From an uncultured Thermoanaerobaculum sp. (GTDB lineage: Bacteria > Acidobacteriota > Thermoanaerobaculia > Thermoanaerobaculales > Thermoanaerobaculaceae), in contig CALHAH010000028.1 in assembly GCA_937934115.1 (NCBI GenBank), forward strand, positions 1 to 64,000: a stretch of DNA of 64,000 nucleotides. The letters are read 5' to 3'. Below the pieces are notes generated by a model. The model ran no database searches and had not been told where the DNA came from. It was given only the letters and a program-made list of their open reading frames with translations. Made by a program: the position numbers and the translations under genes. Shown here in pieces: positions 35,834 to 44,844 of this stretch (the first letter of the stretch is position 1; every line of letters begins with the position of its first letter).

Positions 35834-36992
35834 ATGCTTGAAGCAGAGGTTTACCCAGCAACAACCCAAAAGCGCGTGAGCCGCCAGGCCATTTGTGCGG
35901 TCTTCGGCGAGAGCTACGATCCCGTAGCCTGGCAGGACTGGCGTTGGCAAATGCGCCATCGCTTGCACCGTCAAGATCAGTTTGAAAGGCTTTTAGCCTT
36001 AAGCCACGAAGAACGGGTGGGCTTGAGCTTGCCGTCGCAACGCTTTGCCGTGGCGGTCACGCCCCCCTTTTCTGCGCTTATGGACCACGACGACCCCCAC
36101 TGCCCCATCCGGAAACGCGTTATCCCCCGCGAAGAAGAGCTCGTGGCGGGCCCCGGAGACTTGCTGGACCCCTGCGGCGAGGACCAGCACATGGTGGTGG
36201 AAGGGTTGGTCCACCGCTACCCCGGCCGGGTGCTGCTTTTGGCGCAGGCTGCCGGCGCTGCCTACTGCCGCTCCTGCACCCGCTGGCGCCTGGTGGCACA
36301 AGGTGACCTCAACGCCCTGCCCCGGCGACTAGAGGCCATTTTGGGCTACCTCCACGCCCACCCTGAGGTGCGGGATGTGCTGATTTCCGGCGGGCATCCT
36401 CTGCTTTTTTCCGACGACCGCTTGGATGCCCTGCTTTCCGCCACGCGTTCCGTGCCTTCCGTGGAACTTGTGCGCGTAGGAAGCCGGGTGCCGGGTTTTC
36501 TGCCCCAGCGCATTACCCCGCAGCTGGCAGCGGTCCTTCGCAAATACCGGGTTGGGTTGTCGTTGCACTTTTCCCACCCCCGGGAACTGACCCCAGAAGT
36601 GGCCACCGCTTGCGATACCTTGGCCGATGCTGGCATTCCTCTCGGCAGCGAGACTGTTTGGCGGAAAGGTATCAACGATGACGCTGCCACCCTGCGAAAG
36701 CTATTTACCGGCTTGCTCAAGCTTCGGGTGCGGCCTTATGACCGCTGCCGGTGCGACGCGGTGGGGTACATCGCATTTGCGCACATCCATTGCCAAGGGA
36801 TTGGAAATCATGCGCCAGCTCCGAGGTTTCACCAGCGGGTACGCGGTTCCCACGTACGTGGTAGATGCCCCGGGTGGGGGTGGAAAAATCCCGTTGCAGC
36901 CGGAAACCGTGGTGGCCTACGAGGGGGGAACGTGGCTTTTGCGCAACTGGGCCGGCACGCTTTACACCTACCAAGACCCGTCCCACGTATGA
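35834..36992 (+). pseudogene. kamA: KamA-type radical SAM aminomutase, frameshifted
   Basis: From ATG 35834, behind GGGAGG, a lysine/glutamate 2,3-aminomutase-like protein runs in one frame to about 36763. It carries DPCGEDQHMVVEGLVHRYPGRV, YCRSCTR (Cys145, Cys148), VRDVLISGGHPL and a C-terminal RPYDRCRCDAV. The rest (GTSHLRTSIAKGLEIMRQLRG, then VVDAPGGGGKIPL with the PLP-binding Lys) continues in another frame to TGA 36992. Two bases missing in the GTGGGGT run near 36764 restore about 386 residues. The radical SAM motif is also damaged: residue 141, where the first Cys of CxxxCxxC should be, is Gly (GGC versus TGC). Its end overlaps the next start by four bases. It would make a beta-amino acid if intact. 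Confidence 0.82.
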
Positions 36993-37972
36993 AGGCGCTG
37001 CGCCTCGGCTTCGTCGGCGATTGCCAGGAGGAGTACCTGGCCCAAGGCTTTACCCCTGCGCACGTGGCGGAGTTTGACCCGCGCGCCACCGTGAAAGCCA
37101 TTACCGCCGGCTTGCCAGCCTGTGGGCACGAGGTGAGTGTGGTGAGCAATGGCTTAGCCTTAGCTCAAGCGTTGGCCGGTGGGCAGCGCTTCGATTTGGT
37201 CTTCAACATTGCTGAAGGGCTTGCCGGCTTTTCCCGGGAAGCGCAAGTTCCAGCTTTGGGTAAGCTTTACCGGCAAAAGTACACGTTTTCTGATCCCCTC
37301 ACCTGCGCCCTCACGCTGCATAAAGCCATGGCCAAGCGGGTGGTGCGCGATGCGGGTTTGCCCACCGCCCCGTTTTTCCTGGTAGAAAACCCCGAAAACC
37401 TACAACACATCCCCTTCCCCGGGCCTTACTTTGCCAAGCCCGTGGCAGAAAAAAGCTCCAAGGGGATTTCCGCCCGCTGTCAGGCAAAAGACACCCATGA
37501 GCTCAGCTTGGTATGCAAAGAGCTGCGCGAACTTTTTCAGCAACCGGTCTTAGTGGAGGCGTTCTTGCCCGGCCGGGAGGTGACAGTGGGGATCGTGGGC
37601 AACGGGCCTGAAGCGCGAGTGCTGGGGGTGATGGAGGTGGCGTTTACCGAACGGGCAGAGACCCAGGCATACACGGCGCTCAACAAACAGGAATACCAGG
37701 AGAGGGTGCGCTACCGCTTGCTCAAGGACGAACCCCTTGGCCACCAAGCTGGTGAAGTGGCGCTGGCGGCGTACCACCACCTGGGTTGCCGGGATGCGGC
37801 CAGGATTGACCTGCGGTGTGATGCCAGCGGCAAGCCGCAGTTCTTGGAAGCCAACCCCCTCCCCGGCTTGGACCCGGTGCGCTCGGATTTGCCCATCCTG
37901 GCCCGGCTGGCAGGAATGGAGTACGTGGCGTTGCTTTCCGCCATTGTGGAGGCCGCGTGGCGGCGACCGTAG
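36989..37972 (+). CDS. D-Ala-D-Ala ligase-like ATP-grasp protein
   Basis: 327 residues from ATG 36989 (ATGA overlap with kamA). The ATP-grasp fold is complete. An N-terminal Rossmann-like part has FDLVFNIAEGLAG (about 68-80), KAMAKRVVRDAGLPTAPF matches the LHKxxxK segment of D-Ala ligases, YFAKPVAEKSSKGI is the ATP-lysine loop, VLVEAFLPGREVTVGI the central strand, and RIDLRCDASGKPQFLEANPLPGL the metal-binding DxR...EANP motif. The family joins carboxylates to amines, most famously D-Ala-D-Ala. Neighbours (an aminomutase, a second ATP-grasp, an acetyltransferase) point to a special dipeptide or amide rather than cell wall. No lesion is seen in this copy. Confidence 0.85.
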   Translation: MKALRLGFVGDCQEEYLAQGFTPAHVAEFDPRATVKAITAGLPACGHEVSVVSNGLALAQALAGGQRFDLVFNIAEGLAGFSREAQVPALGKLYRQKYTFSDPLTCALTLHKAMAKRVVRDAGLPTAPFFLVENPENLQHIPFPGPYFAKPVAEKSSKGISARCQAKDTHELSLVCKELRELFQQPVLVEAFLPGREVTVGIVGNGPEARVLGVMEVAFTERAETQAYTALNKQEYQERVRYRLLKDEPLGHQAGEVALAAYHHLGCRDAARIDLRCDASGKPQFLEANPLPGLDPVRSDLPILARLAGMEYVALLSAIVEAAWRRP

Positions 37973-38921
37973 TCCTTGCCCGAAAACCGGTTCCCGTGGG
38001 GGCCGATCGTGCCACCGCCGATGTGCTGGAGCAGGTGGCCTTGGTAGCAGAAGCCCTCCGGGAGCTGGGGGTCCCCAAGAAGGGTGCGAAATAACCGATC
38101 CCACCAACGTGGACCGTTTTCGGGGTAAGGCGGTGTTTAACCTCTTTGAAGCCGCCCCTGGCCAGTTGCAACGTCCCCTGGCCTTTGCCCAAGCCTTGGA
38201 AGCGGCGGGGATTCGCTTCACCGGTTCCTCAAGCGAGGTTTTGGCTCTTACCACCAACAAGTTGGCCACCCGCGCGCGGCTAGCCCGCTTTGGCATTCCC
38301 GTGGCCCCAGGCAGTGGGGCACGCCAGGACCTGGCTTCCGTGCCGCCCCCCTGGCTGACAAAGCCCGCTTGAAAGGATGCCTCCCTGGGTTTGGACTGCA
38401 ACCCGGTATGCTTCAGCAAAGAGGATCTGGACCAAAGGGTGGGGGAGCTAACCCGGCGTTTCCCGGGCCAAGAAATCCTGGTGGAGCACTTCCTCCCTGG
38501 GCGAGAGTGCAACGTTTCGCTTTTGGCCTCCCCCCACGGTCTTGAGGTTTTGCCGGTGGCGGAAATAGCTTTTTTTAATTTTCCCCCAGATAGGCCACCT
38601 CCTGTGAGCTACGAAGCCAAATGGGAAATCGGGTCCTTTGCCGACACCCACACCGTGCGGGTGTTTCCATCGGCGGAGGATCCTTTGCTGGCTGCGGTGG
38701 CGGAAATGGCTTACAGAGCTTGTCTCGCGTGCGGGGTTTCCGGCTACGTCCGGGTGGACGTGCGCTGCGACGAAGAGGGCACACCCTGCGTCTTGGAGGT
38801 CAATGCCAACCCCTGCCTGGCACGGGGAGCTGGGTTTTTGGCGGCGGCGAGGCAGGCGGGACTGGAGCCCTCGCAAGTGGTCTTCCGTATCCTGGCCGCC
38901 GCGGGGGTTGTATGCGCCTGA
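37957..38921 (+). pseudogene. Second ATP-grasp ligase-like gene, broken twice
   Basis: Starting at GTG 37957, which overlaps the end of the first ATP-grasp gene, 45 codons read LEQVALVAEALRELGVPKKG before a stop at 38092-38094. The protein continues one frame over (CEITDPTNVDRFRGKAVFNLFEAAPG...). It is then cut by TGA at 38370-38372 inside LTKPA-x-KDASLGLD, where a Trp (TGG) would fit, and goes on in the same frame to TGA 38919-38921 through ILVEHFLPGRECNVSLL and VLEVNANPCL. Restoring one base near 38070-38090 gives a 321-residue protein like the first copy. Late motifs (RVDVRCDEEG, EVNANP) are intact. Its end overlaps the GNAT gene by ten bases. Confidence 0.78.
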
Positions 38922-39415
38922 GGCGTGAGCTTTTTCCCACCGATCGTGCGGCCATTGCCTCGCTCCTGGCTGCCACCGGTTTTTTCAACCCTGAGGAAAT
39001 TGCCGTAGCCCTGGAGCTTGCCGATGAGCGTTTGGCCCGAGGTCCGGGTAGTCACTACCGTTTCCTGGTAGCCGAAGAAGCTGGAGCCCTCTGGGGCTTC
39101 GCCTGCTGGGGACCCATCCCCGGCACCCGTTTTTCCGCCGATCTTTACTGGATTGCCGTGGAGCGCAGCCACCAAGGCAAAGGCTTGGGAAAGGTACTCC
39201 TTGGCGCAGCGGAAGCGTGGATGCGGGAGGAAAGCCGGCATCGGGTTTACGTGGAAACCTCCACCCGCCCGCAGTACGCCCCCACCCGCTCCTTTTACCT
39301 CGCCTGCGGTTACCACCTGGTAGCTGAGCTCCCCGACTTTTACGCCCCAAGCGACGGTAAGGCCATCTTTTTGAAAATCGTAAGCGGGCTTGGCTTTTCG
39401 CGTCACCTTGCGTAA
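38912..39415 (+). CDS. GNAT family N-acetyltransferase
   Basis: 167 residues from ATG 38912. The GNAT fold is recognisable: LYWIAVERSHQGKGLGKVLLGAAEAW (about 80-105) carries the acetyl-CoA motif A, here HQGKGLGK, followed by VYVETSTRPQYAPTRSFYLACGY, motif B. The gene overlaps the broken ATP-grasp gene by ten bases, which implies translational coupling and membership in the kamA-ATP-grasp set. In archaea and some bacteria an aminomutase plus an acetyltransferase (AblA/AblB) make N-epsilon-acetyl-beta-lysine; the ATP-grasp partners here suggest a related but different product. The true substrate is unknown. Confidence 0.8.
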   Translation: MRLRRELFPTDRAAIASLLAATGFFNPEEIAVALELADERLARGPGSHYRFLVAEEAGALWGFACWGPIPGTRFSADLYWIAVERSHQGKGLGKVLLGAAEAWMREESRHRVYVETSTRPQYAPTRSFYLACGYHLVAELPDFYAPSDGKAIFLKIVSGLGFSRHLA

Positions 39416-39500
39416 GCTCGTAAAGCCCGCACACCTATAAAGGTCGGCAAAGCTTTAGTAGGCGTAGTAAAATAGCACGAAGAAGCGGAAGGCATCTGCC

Positions 39501-40420
39501 ATGAGCCAAACCCTGTTGCTGGCTCACCAAGTTTCCAAAGCGTACCCGGGGTTTTTGCGGAAAAAGCCTGTGCTTTTCCAGGTTTGGCTGAACGTGGTGG
39601 CTGGCGAGGTGGTGGCGCTTTTGGGGCCCAACGGCGCGGGGAAAAGCACGCTCTTGCGCTTGGCCGCTGGGCTTTTGCGCCCAGATAGGGGCGCGGTACT
39701 GGTGGCGGCGAACCCGGCCGGCTCCAGGGCGGCCCTTGCGAGGCTTGCCTTTGTGCCGGAGGAACCGAGTTTTCCTTTAGGCAAGACGCTGAATGCCTTC
39801 TTAGCCGAGCAAATCTTAGCCGCCGGCCTCAGGTGGGAGGAAGGGTGGGCGCAAGCGGAAACTCTGCTGGAGGTCCTGGATTTGGCGTGGGCTCGGGGTA
39901 AGCGGCTCAGCCAGTTTTCCCGCGGCATGAAACAAAAAGCAGCGCTTGCCGCGGCCCTTTTGGGTCCGCCGGCGCTGCTTTTAGCCGACGAGCCCACCTC
40001 GGGATTGGACCCCAAGCCACCGTCAGAGTGCGCCAGCTGCTCCTGGAATTTAAACAAAAAGGGGGCGCCGCTCTTGTTTCCTCCCACAGGCTGGATGAGA
40101 TGGTCAAGGTTTGCGATCGGGCCCTTTTTCTCAAAGGAGGGCGCATCGTCTACCAGTGGACTCCGGAAAGCAGCGAAACGGTTTGTTGGCAGCTGGCCTT
40201 TGCCCCGCCCTTGCCGGAAGCGGCCTTGTCGGTGCTCTCTGCCCACCCTGGTGTGGCGTCAGTGCAACGGCAGGATGCACGCCTTTTCGTTTCCTCACGC
40301 CGTGGGCACGAGCCCGGGCAGCTTGTGGCCCTGCTCCTACAGCAAGGTGTCAACGTACGGGGTTTGTGGCCCGAAGAAAGGTCATTGGAGAGCTTGTTCT
40401 TGGAGGTTGTGGGCGCATGA
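39501..40420 (+). pseudogene. ABC transporter ATPase, one-base frameshift
   Basis: From ATG 39501 the ATPase reads Walker A GPNGAGKST (42-50), a QFSRGMKQK signature and Walker B LLLADEPTSGLDP. In the run of four C at 40010-40013 one base appears missing. Adding it gives GLDPQATVRVRQLLLEFKQK and the H-loop VSSHRLDEM, then a 100-residue tail to TGA 40418-40420. The corrected length is 306 residues, normal for an ABC-2 exporter ATPase. The TGA overlaps the permease ATG by four bases. If the base is really absent, the product would lack the H-loop and be inactive. This looks most like a sequencing or very recent change. Confidence 0.85.
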
Positions 40421-41220
40421 GCGTGTACAGAAAGGCATTTTTTTCCGGTTTCACCGATGTCTTGTGGCATGCTTTCAGCCGCTTAAGTCTGGGCTTGATC
40501 CTGGTGATCGTGGCAGTCTCGAGCTGGGTGGTTTTCGAGGGCGTGCAGGAGTACGTGGGCAAGGAAGCCCAAAATTTTATGGTGGAGCACGTGCTTCGCG
40601 ACGTCCTGGGCGCTGCCACCAAAGCGGTGTTCATCTTCCAAATGGTGCTGGCTCTCCCCCTTTTGGGAAACGAGAAGTTCCAGGGTCTTTTAGATTCGGT
40701 TTGGGCACGGCCGGTGGACCGCGGCAAGTACATGCTGGCCCGGGCTTTAGGACGGTGTTTGTACTTTCCGGTGGTCATGGGTCTTGCCATGGTGGGGGTC
40801 TTTCTAGCTTTGAAAAAGGCTGGCCTCCCTTGGCTCGTGAGCAAGAATTTGGTTTTGCAGCATTTGCTTTTCTCGTGGTTTTCTTGCCTTACCGCCGTGA
40901 GCCTCATGCTGGTTTTTGCTTGCGTGAACACCACCCGCCTCCTGCACGGAGCCTACTGGCTTTTAGCGTACATAGCTGCGTGGCAAATGGCGGTGTTTCT
41001 GGAAAATACCCCCGGTGAAGGGTGGCTTTTTTCCGCTTTTCGCGGTTTTGCTGCCCTTTGGACCAGCTTGGTGGTGGGGGCGCCCGACTCTTGGATTGCC
41101 AGTGCCAACCACAGCCCGTGGCACATCTGGCGACTGCTCTTGAGCTACACGGTGGGCTTGAGTGCCAACACTGCTTTGCTTTTGGCTTTAGCTCCCAAAG
41201 TTGAGGTGTTCCATGATTAG
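40417..41220 (+). CDS. ABC-2 type transporter permease
   Basis: 267 residues from ATG 40417, overlapping the ATPase stop. About six hydrophobic segments are visible: one near 22-40 (LSLGLILVIVAVSSWVVF), a periplasmic loop with AQNFMVEHV, then segments near 67, 105, 135, 165 and 235. RPVDRGKYMLARALGRCLYF (about 100-119) is the typical cytoplasmic coupling stretch of ABC-2 permeases. The cargo is unknown; with the neighbours it could be the product of the kamA/ATP-grasp pathway. It overlaps the thioredoxin gene by eight bases. Confidence 0.78.
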   Translation: MSVYRKAFFSGFTDVLWHAFSRLSLGLILVIVAVSSWVVFEGVQEYVGKEAQNFMVEHVLRDVLGAATKAVFIFQMVLALPLLGNEKFQGLLDSVWARPVDRGKYMLARALGRCLYFPVVMGLAMVGVFLALKKAGLPWLVSKNLVLQHLLFSWFSCLTAVSLMLVFACVNTTRLLHGAYWLLAYIAAWQMAVFLENTPGEGWLFSAFRGFAALWTSLVVGAPDSWIASANHSPWHIWRLLLSYTVGLSANTALLLALAPKVEVFHD

Positions 41221-41698
41221 GGCGCGCACGGGTGCATGGGTGCTTTGGCTGGCGGCTGCTGGGTTGTTGGCGCATACAGCCGCAGAAAAAGAGGAAAGGC
41301 ACCTGCGGGAGCGGGTGCGCTGGCACACCCTCGAGGAGTTGTCAGCCGCGGCGCCAAACAAACCCGCCCTCGTGGACTTTGATGCCCCTTGGTGCCGGCC
41401 TTGCTGGGAAATGAAGTTCCGCGTTTACTCCCGGAAGGATGTGGCTTCCGTCATCGAGGAGCGTTTCTTTCCGGTGCGGATTGTGGTGGCAGATAGCAAA
41501 AACCTGCCGCTTAAAGAAAAGAGGATCATGGAAGCTTACGGCGTGGAGGCATTCCCCACCCTCTTGGTGGTGAACTGGGAAGGTCAGGCCTTGCAAATGC
41601 TCACCGGTTATTTGGACGCGGAGCAGTTGATTTCGGCTCTGGTCACTGAGAAGGAGTTTGAGTACACAAGGCTGCCCAAGGGCGAACTCGCTTTGTAA
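41213..41698 (+). CDS. Secreted thioredoxin-fold protein (CRPC)
   Basis: 161 residues from ATG 41213, preceded by GAGGTG. The signal peptide is about residues 1-24 (GLLAHTAAE). The thioredoxin fold has APWCRPCWEMKF with the redox pair Cys61/Cys64, and the cis-Pro in EAFPTLLVVN. This is similar to periplasmic DsbD-gamma or TlpA-like reductases that keep partner proteins reduced. It starts inside the permease gene. Right after its TAA (41696-41698) one codon separates it from a second thioredoxin-like gene in the same frame. Confidence 0.85.
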   Translation: MIRARTGAWVLWLAAAGLLAHTAAEKEERHLRERVRWHTLEELSAAAPNKPALVDFDAPWCRPCWEMKFRVYSRKDVASVIEERFFPVRIVVADSKNLPLKEKRIMEAYGVEAFPTLLVVNWEGQALQMLTGYLDAEQLISALVTEKEFEYTRLPKGELAL

Positions 41699-41701
41699 GG
41701 T

Positions 41702-42130
41702 TTGCGGGAGCTAAGCCCCAAGCGGGCAAAGGTAGTGCTCTACCCCGCGTGGGCGTTGAGTTGCTTAAAAGCCAGCGAGCGCCGACTTTCCTACCAGATT
41801 TTCTATGAGCACGCGCTGCCTCTCCCACGGCACGCACGCAGTTACTTGGTACAAAACGTCGAGTTTTTCGAAGCCACACCCCCCACCCCGGCCGAAGCCG
41901 TGGCCAACCGTAGTACCCGCTGCCGGGAATTTGCGCGGGTTTACCAAGTGACGGCCCTCCGGGCAGCGCTGGTTTTTTCCCCCGATGGTAAAGAGCTGCT
42001 CGCCAAGTTTGTGGGCCATGTGGGTCCTTTGTACCCGTTCCTTCGCGGGCAGTTTCCCGAAGCCGCAAAGCGGCCGGAAGGCTACCTGCGCTGGACCCCG
42101 CCACAAAACGGACCGCAACCCCACCCGTAG
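41702..42130 (+). CDS. Thioredoxin-fold protein lacking a CxxC pair
   Basis: 142 residues if TTG 41702 is the start. It is in the same frame as the preceding gene, one codon after its TAA, so it might be a continuation after a nonsense change. The fold resembles SoxW/DsbC-like thioredoxins: KVVLYPAWALSCLKASERR where a C-x-x-C would be expected, then FARVYQVTALRAALVFSPDGKELLAKFVGH with the conserved aromatic and DGKE turn. Only one Cys (in WALSC) lies in the active-site position, so it would not act as a normal disulfide reductase. No clear ribosome site is seen. The call is tentative. Confidence 0.6.
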   Translation: MRELSPKRAKVVLYPAWALSCLKASERRLSYQIFYEHALPLPRHARSYLVQNVEFFEATPPTPAEAVANRSTRCREFARVYQVTALRAALVFSPDGKELLAKFVGHVGPLYPFLRGQFPEAAKRPEGYLRWTPPQNGPQPHP

Positions 42131-42149
42131 TAAACAGGCCGTTCACGCG

Positions 42150-44825
42150 TCAGTCATTGGGCCCGGATACGTTGATGGCTGGAGAAACTGCTGCCTCGCG
42201 AAGCCACGCGCGCTCCACAAGCCCCAGCTGAGCCAGTTGCCAAAGCCCAGCGTAGGCCACGTGTTCCGCGTCCACCTGGAAGTGGCGGCGTAAGGCTTGC
42301 CGGGTGTCGGAAAGCCCGTAGCCATCGGTACCTAAAGCCACCATGGGCCGGCCCACAAACCGGGCCACCAAGTCCGGTAAAGCCGTGAGGTAATCGGTGG
42401 CCGCCACGATGGGGCCTAGGTGGCCTTCCAGCACCTGACGCACGTAAGGCGTGCGTGCCGGCTGATCTGGGTGGGTTCGGTTCCAGCGCTCGCATTCCAG
42501 GGCCTCCTGTCGCAGCTGTTGGTAGCTGGTAACGCTCCAAACCTCCGCCCCCACCCCAAATGTGTCGGCAAGTAGCTCTTGTGCCCGCAGGACTTCCCGC
42601 AGGATGGGGCCCGAGCCAAAGAGCTGCAGCTTCGTGGGTACGCCCTCCGGCGCCGACCGGAACAAGTACATGCCTTTGAGGATCCCTCCCTCGGCCCCTT
42701 CGGGCATGGGCGGCTGCGGGTAGTTCTCGTTGTACAGGGTGAGGTAGTAAAAGCAGTCCTCCTGACGGTGCACCATGGCCTCCAGGCCCTCGCGGATGAT
42801 GACTGCCACCTCGTAGGCAAAGGCCGGATCGTAAGCGCGCACGTTGGGCATCACCGAAAACAAAAGGTGGGAGTGGCCGTCGCAATGTTGGAGTCCTTCC
42901 CCCTGCAGGGTGGTGCGGCCGGCGGTGGCGCCCAGCAAAAACCCTCGTCCCATGGCGTCGCCAAAGGCCCAAATGAGGTCCCCCACCCGCTGAAAGCCAA
43001 ACATGGAGTAAAAGATGTAAAACGGAACCGTGGGTAAGCCGTGGGTAGCGTAGGCGGTACCGGCGGCAGTGGTGGAAGCCATGGCTCCGGCTTCGGTGAT
43101 GCCCTCCTCCAAGATTTGCCCGCTCTTTGCTTCCCGGTACGCCAAGAGCAAGTTGTGGTCCACAGGTTCATAGAGCTGACCCTTGGGCGCGTAAATTTTC
43201 ACCTCGGCAAAAAGCGATTCCATGCCAAAGGTGCGGGCTTCGTCAGGGACTACCGGCACCACGTACTTACCGAACTCCCTGTGGCGAAGGAGGTTGCGCA
43301 ATAGGCGCACAAACGCCATGGTGGTGGAAACCTCTCGCTGCGAACCGCCTAGAAACTCAGCGTAAGCGTCTTGGGAAGGCAGCTGGGGAACGGAAACCTG
43401 CACCCTCCGGGAAGGAAGAGGGCCCCCCAAAACTGCCCGGCGTTCCAAAAGGTACTCCACCTCCGGTGCGTTGGGACCTGGGTGGAAGTAAGGGGGGTCT
43501 TCGGATTCCAAGGCCGCATCGGGAATTTCCAAGTGCAGGACATCGCGAAAAGCCTTCAGTTGCGCCACGTTGAGTTTTTTCATTTGATGCGTGGGGTTTT
43601 TCCCTTCAAACTCTTGACCTAACGTCCAGCCCTTAACGGTCTTTACCAAAATGGCTGTGGGTCGGCCCTTGCTTTCGGTTGCTAACGTGTAGGCCGCATA
43701 TAGCTTGCGGTAGTCGTGACCGCCAAACTTCAAGTGCTTGATATCGCGATCGGAGAGGTGTTCCACCAGCTGCAGCAAGCGGGGGTCGGCGCCAAAGAAA
43801 TGCTGGCGCATGAAAGCACCGCCTTCGGCGTGGTAGCGCTGCCACCAGCCGTCCACGGTTTCGTTCAGGCGCTGCAACAAAAGCCCATGCACGTCCCGGC
43901 GCAAAAGGTCATCCCATTCGCGGCCCAAAATGACCTTGATGACGTTCCAACCGGAACCCCGAAAAACTGCTTCCAACTCCTGAATGATTTTGCCGTTGCC
44001 GCGCACCGGTCCGTCCAACCGCTGCAAGTTGCAGTTCACCACGAAAATGAGGTTGTCCAGCTCCTCGTTGGCCGCCACGTGCAAAGCCCCAAGCGCTTCC
44101 GGTTCATCGGATTCGCCATCGCCCATAAAACACCATACGCGCTGGTCCGAGGTGTCCTTTAAACCGCGATGCATCAGGTAACGGTTGAAGCGGGCTTGGT
44201 AAATGGCGTTGAGTGGACCCAAGCCCATGGACACCGTAGGGAATTCCCAAAACTCCGGCATGCGACGCGGATGCGGGTAAGAGGATAGGCCTACACCGGT
44301 GGTTTCCCTGCGAAAGGCTTCCAGGTGGGCTTCCGTAAGCCGGCCTTCCAGGAAGGCCCGGGCGTAAATCCCCGGTGCGGCGTGGCCCTGGATAAAAACC
44401 TGGTCGCCACCACTGGGGTGGTTTTTGCCACGGAAAAAGTGGTTAAACCCCACCTCATACAAGGCAGCGGCCGACGCGTACGTGGAAAGGTGCCCACCGA
44501 TGCCGGGGTAGTGTTTGTTGGCCCGGGAAACCATGGCCATGGCGTTCCAACGCACAATGCGACGGATGCGTTTTTCCATGGCCTCGTCCCCCGGAAACGG
44601 TGGTTCTTGCTCGGGAGAAATGGTGTTGATGTAGGGAGTTTGGATGGGCGCAATGCCCAAGTCCCACATGCGGGCGCGCTTGAGGAGCTTGCGCAAAATG
44701 AAAGCTGCGCGCAAAGGCCCTTGCTTTTCCGCGACCCAATCGAAAGCTTCAATCCACTCCGCAGTTTCTTGCGGATCCAAGTCTGCCAATTGCTTCTTAA
44801 ACTGCGTCTCGTACGTCTCAATCAT
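42150..44825 (-). CDS. aceE: Pyruvate dehydrogenase E1 component (homodimeric)
   Basis: 891 residues from ATG 44825; GGAGG is positioned just before it. The protein is the large single-chain E1 type, typical length near 890. The thiamine diphosphate motif is GDGESDEPEALGALHVAANEE followed by NCNLQRLDGPV; IGGHLSTYAS, GHAAPGIYARAFLEGRL and GVGLSSYPHPRRMPEFWEFPTVSMGLGP are the other conserved blocks. It decarboxylates pyruvate and passes the acetyl group to the lipoyl domain of E2. E2 and E3 are not in the window. It is divergent from the subtilase gene with 85 bases between starts, where two 13-bp direct repeats occur. Confidence 0.97.
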   Translation of the reverse strand: MIETYETQFKKQLADLDPQETAEWIEAFDWVAEKQGPLRAAFILRKLLKRARMWDLGIAPIQTPYINTISPEQEPPFPGDEAMEKRIRRIVRWNAMAMVSRANKHYPGIGGHLSTYASAAALYEVGFNHFFRGKNHPSGGDQVFIQGHAAPGIYARAFLEGRLTEAHLEAFRRETTGVGLSSYPHPRRMPEFWEFPTVSMGLGPLNAIYQARFNRYLMHRGLKDTSDQRVWCFMGDGESDEPEALGALHVAANEELDNLIFVVNCNLQRLDGPVRGNGKIIQELEAVFRGSGWNVIKVILGREWDDLLRRDVHGLLLQRLNETVDGWWQRYHAEGGAFMRQHFFGADPRLLQLVEHLSDRDIKHLKFGGHDYRKLYAAYTLATESKGRPTAILVKTVKGWTLGQEFEGKNPTHQMKKLNVAQLKAFRDVLHLEIPDAALESEDPPYFHPGPNAPEVEYLLERRAVLGGPLPSRRVQVSVPQLPSQDAYAEFLGGSQREVSTTMAFVRLLRNLLRHREFGKYVVPVVPDEARTFGMESLFAEVKIYAPKGQLYEPVDHNLLLAYREAKSGQILEEGITEAGAMASTTAAGTAYATHGLPTVPFYIFYSMFGFQRVGDLIWAFGDAMGRGFLLGATAGRTTLQGEGLQHCDGHSHLLFSVMPNVRAYDPAFAYEVAVIIREGLEAMVHRQEDCFYYLTLYNENYPQPPMPEGAEGGILKGMYLFRSAPEGVPTKLQLFGSGPILREVLRAQELLADTFGVGAEVWSVTSYQQLRQEALECERWNRTHPDQPARTPYVRQVLEGHLGPIVAATDYLTALPDLVARFVGRPMVALGTDGYGLSDTRQALRRHFQVDAEHVAYAGLWQLAQLGLVERAWLREAAVSPAINVSGPND

Positions 44826-44844
44826 GTTTACAACCTCCACGGGC

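Noticed and set aside
35771-37972. A 733-residue KamA-ligase fusion protein
   Set aside because: The open frame joins the two only because kamA is frameshifted near 36764; the true kamA end (36992) and the ligase start (36989) overlap as separate genes.
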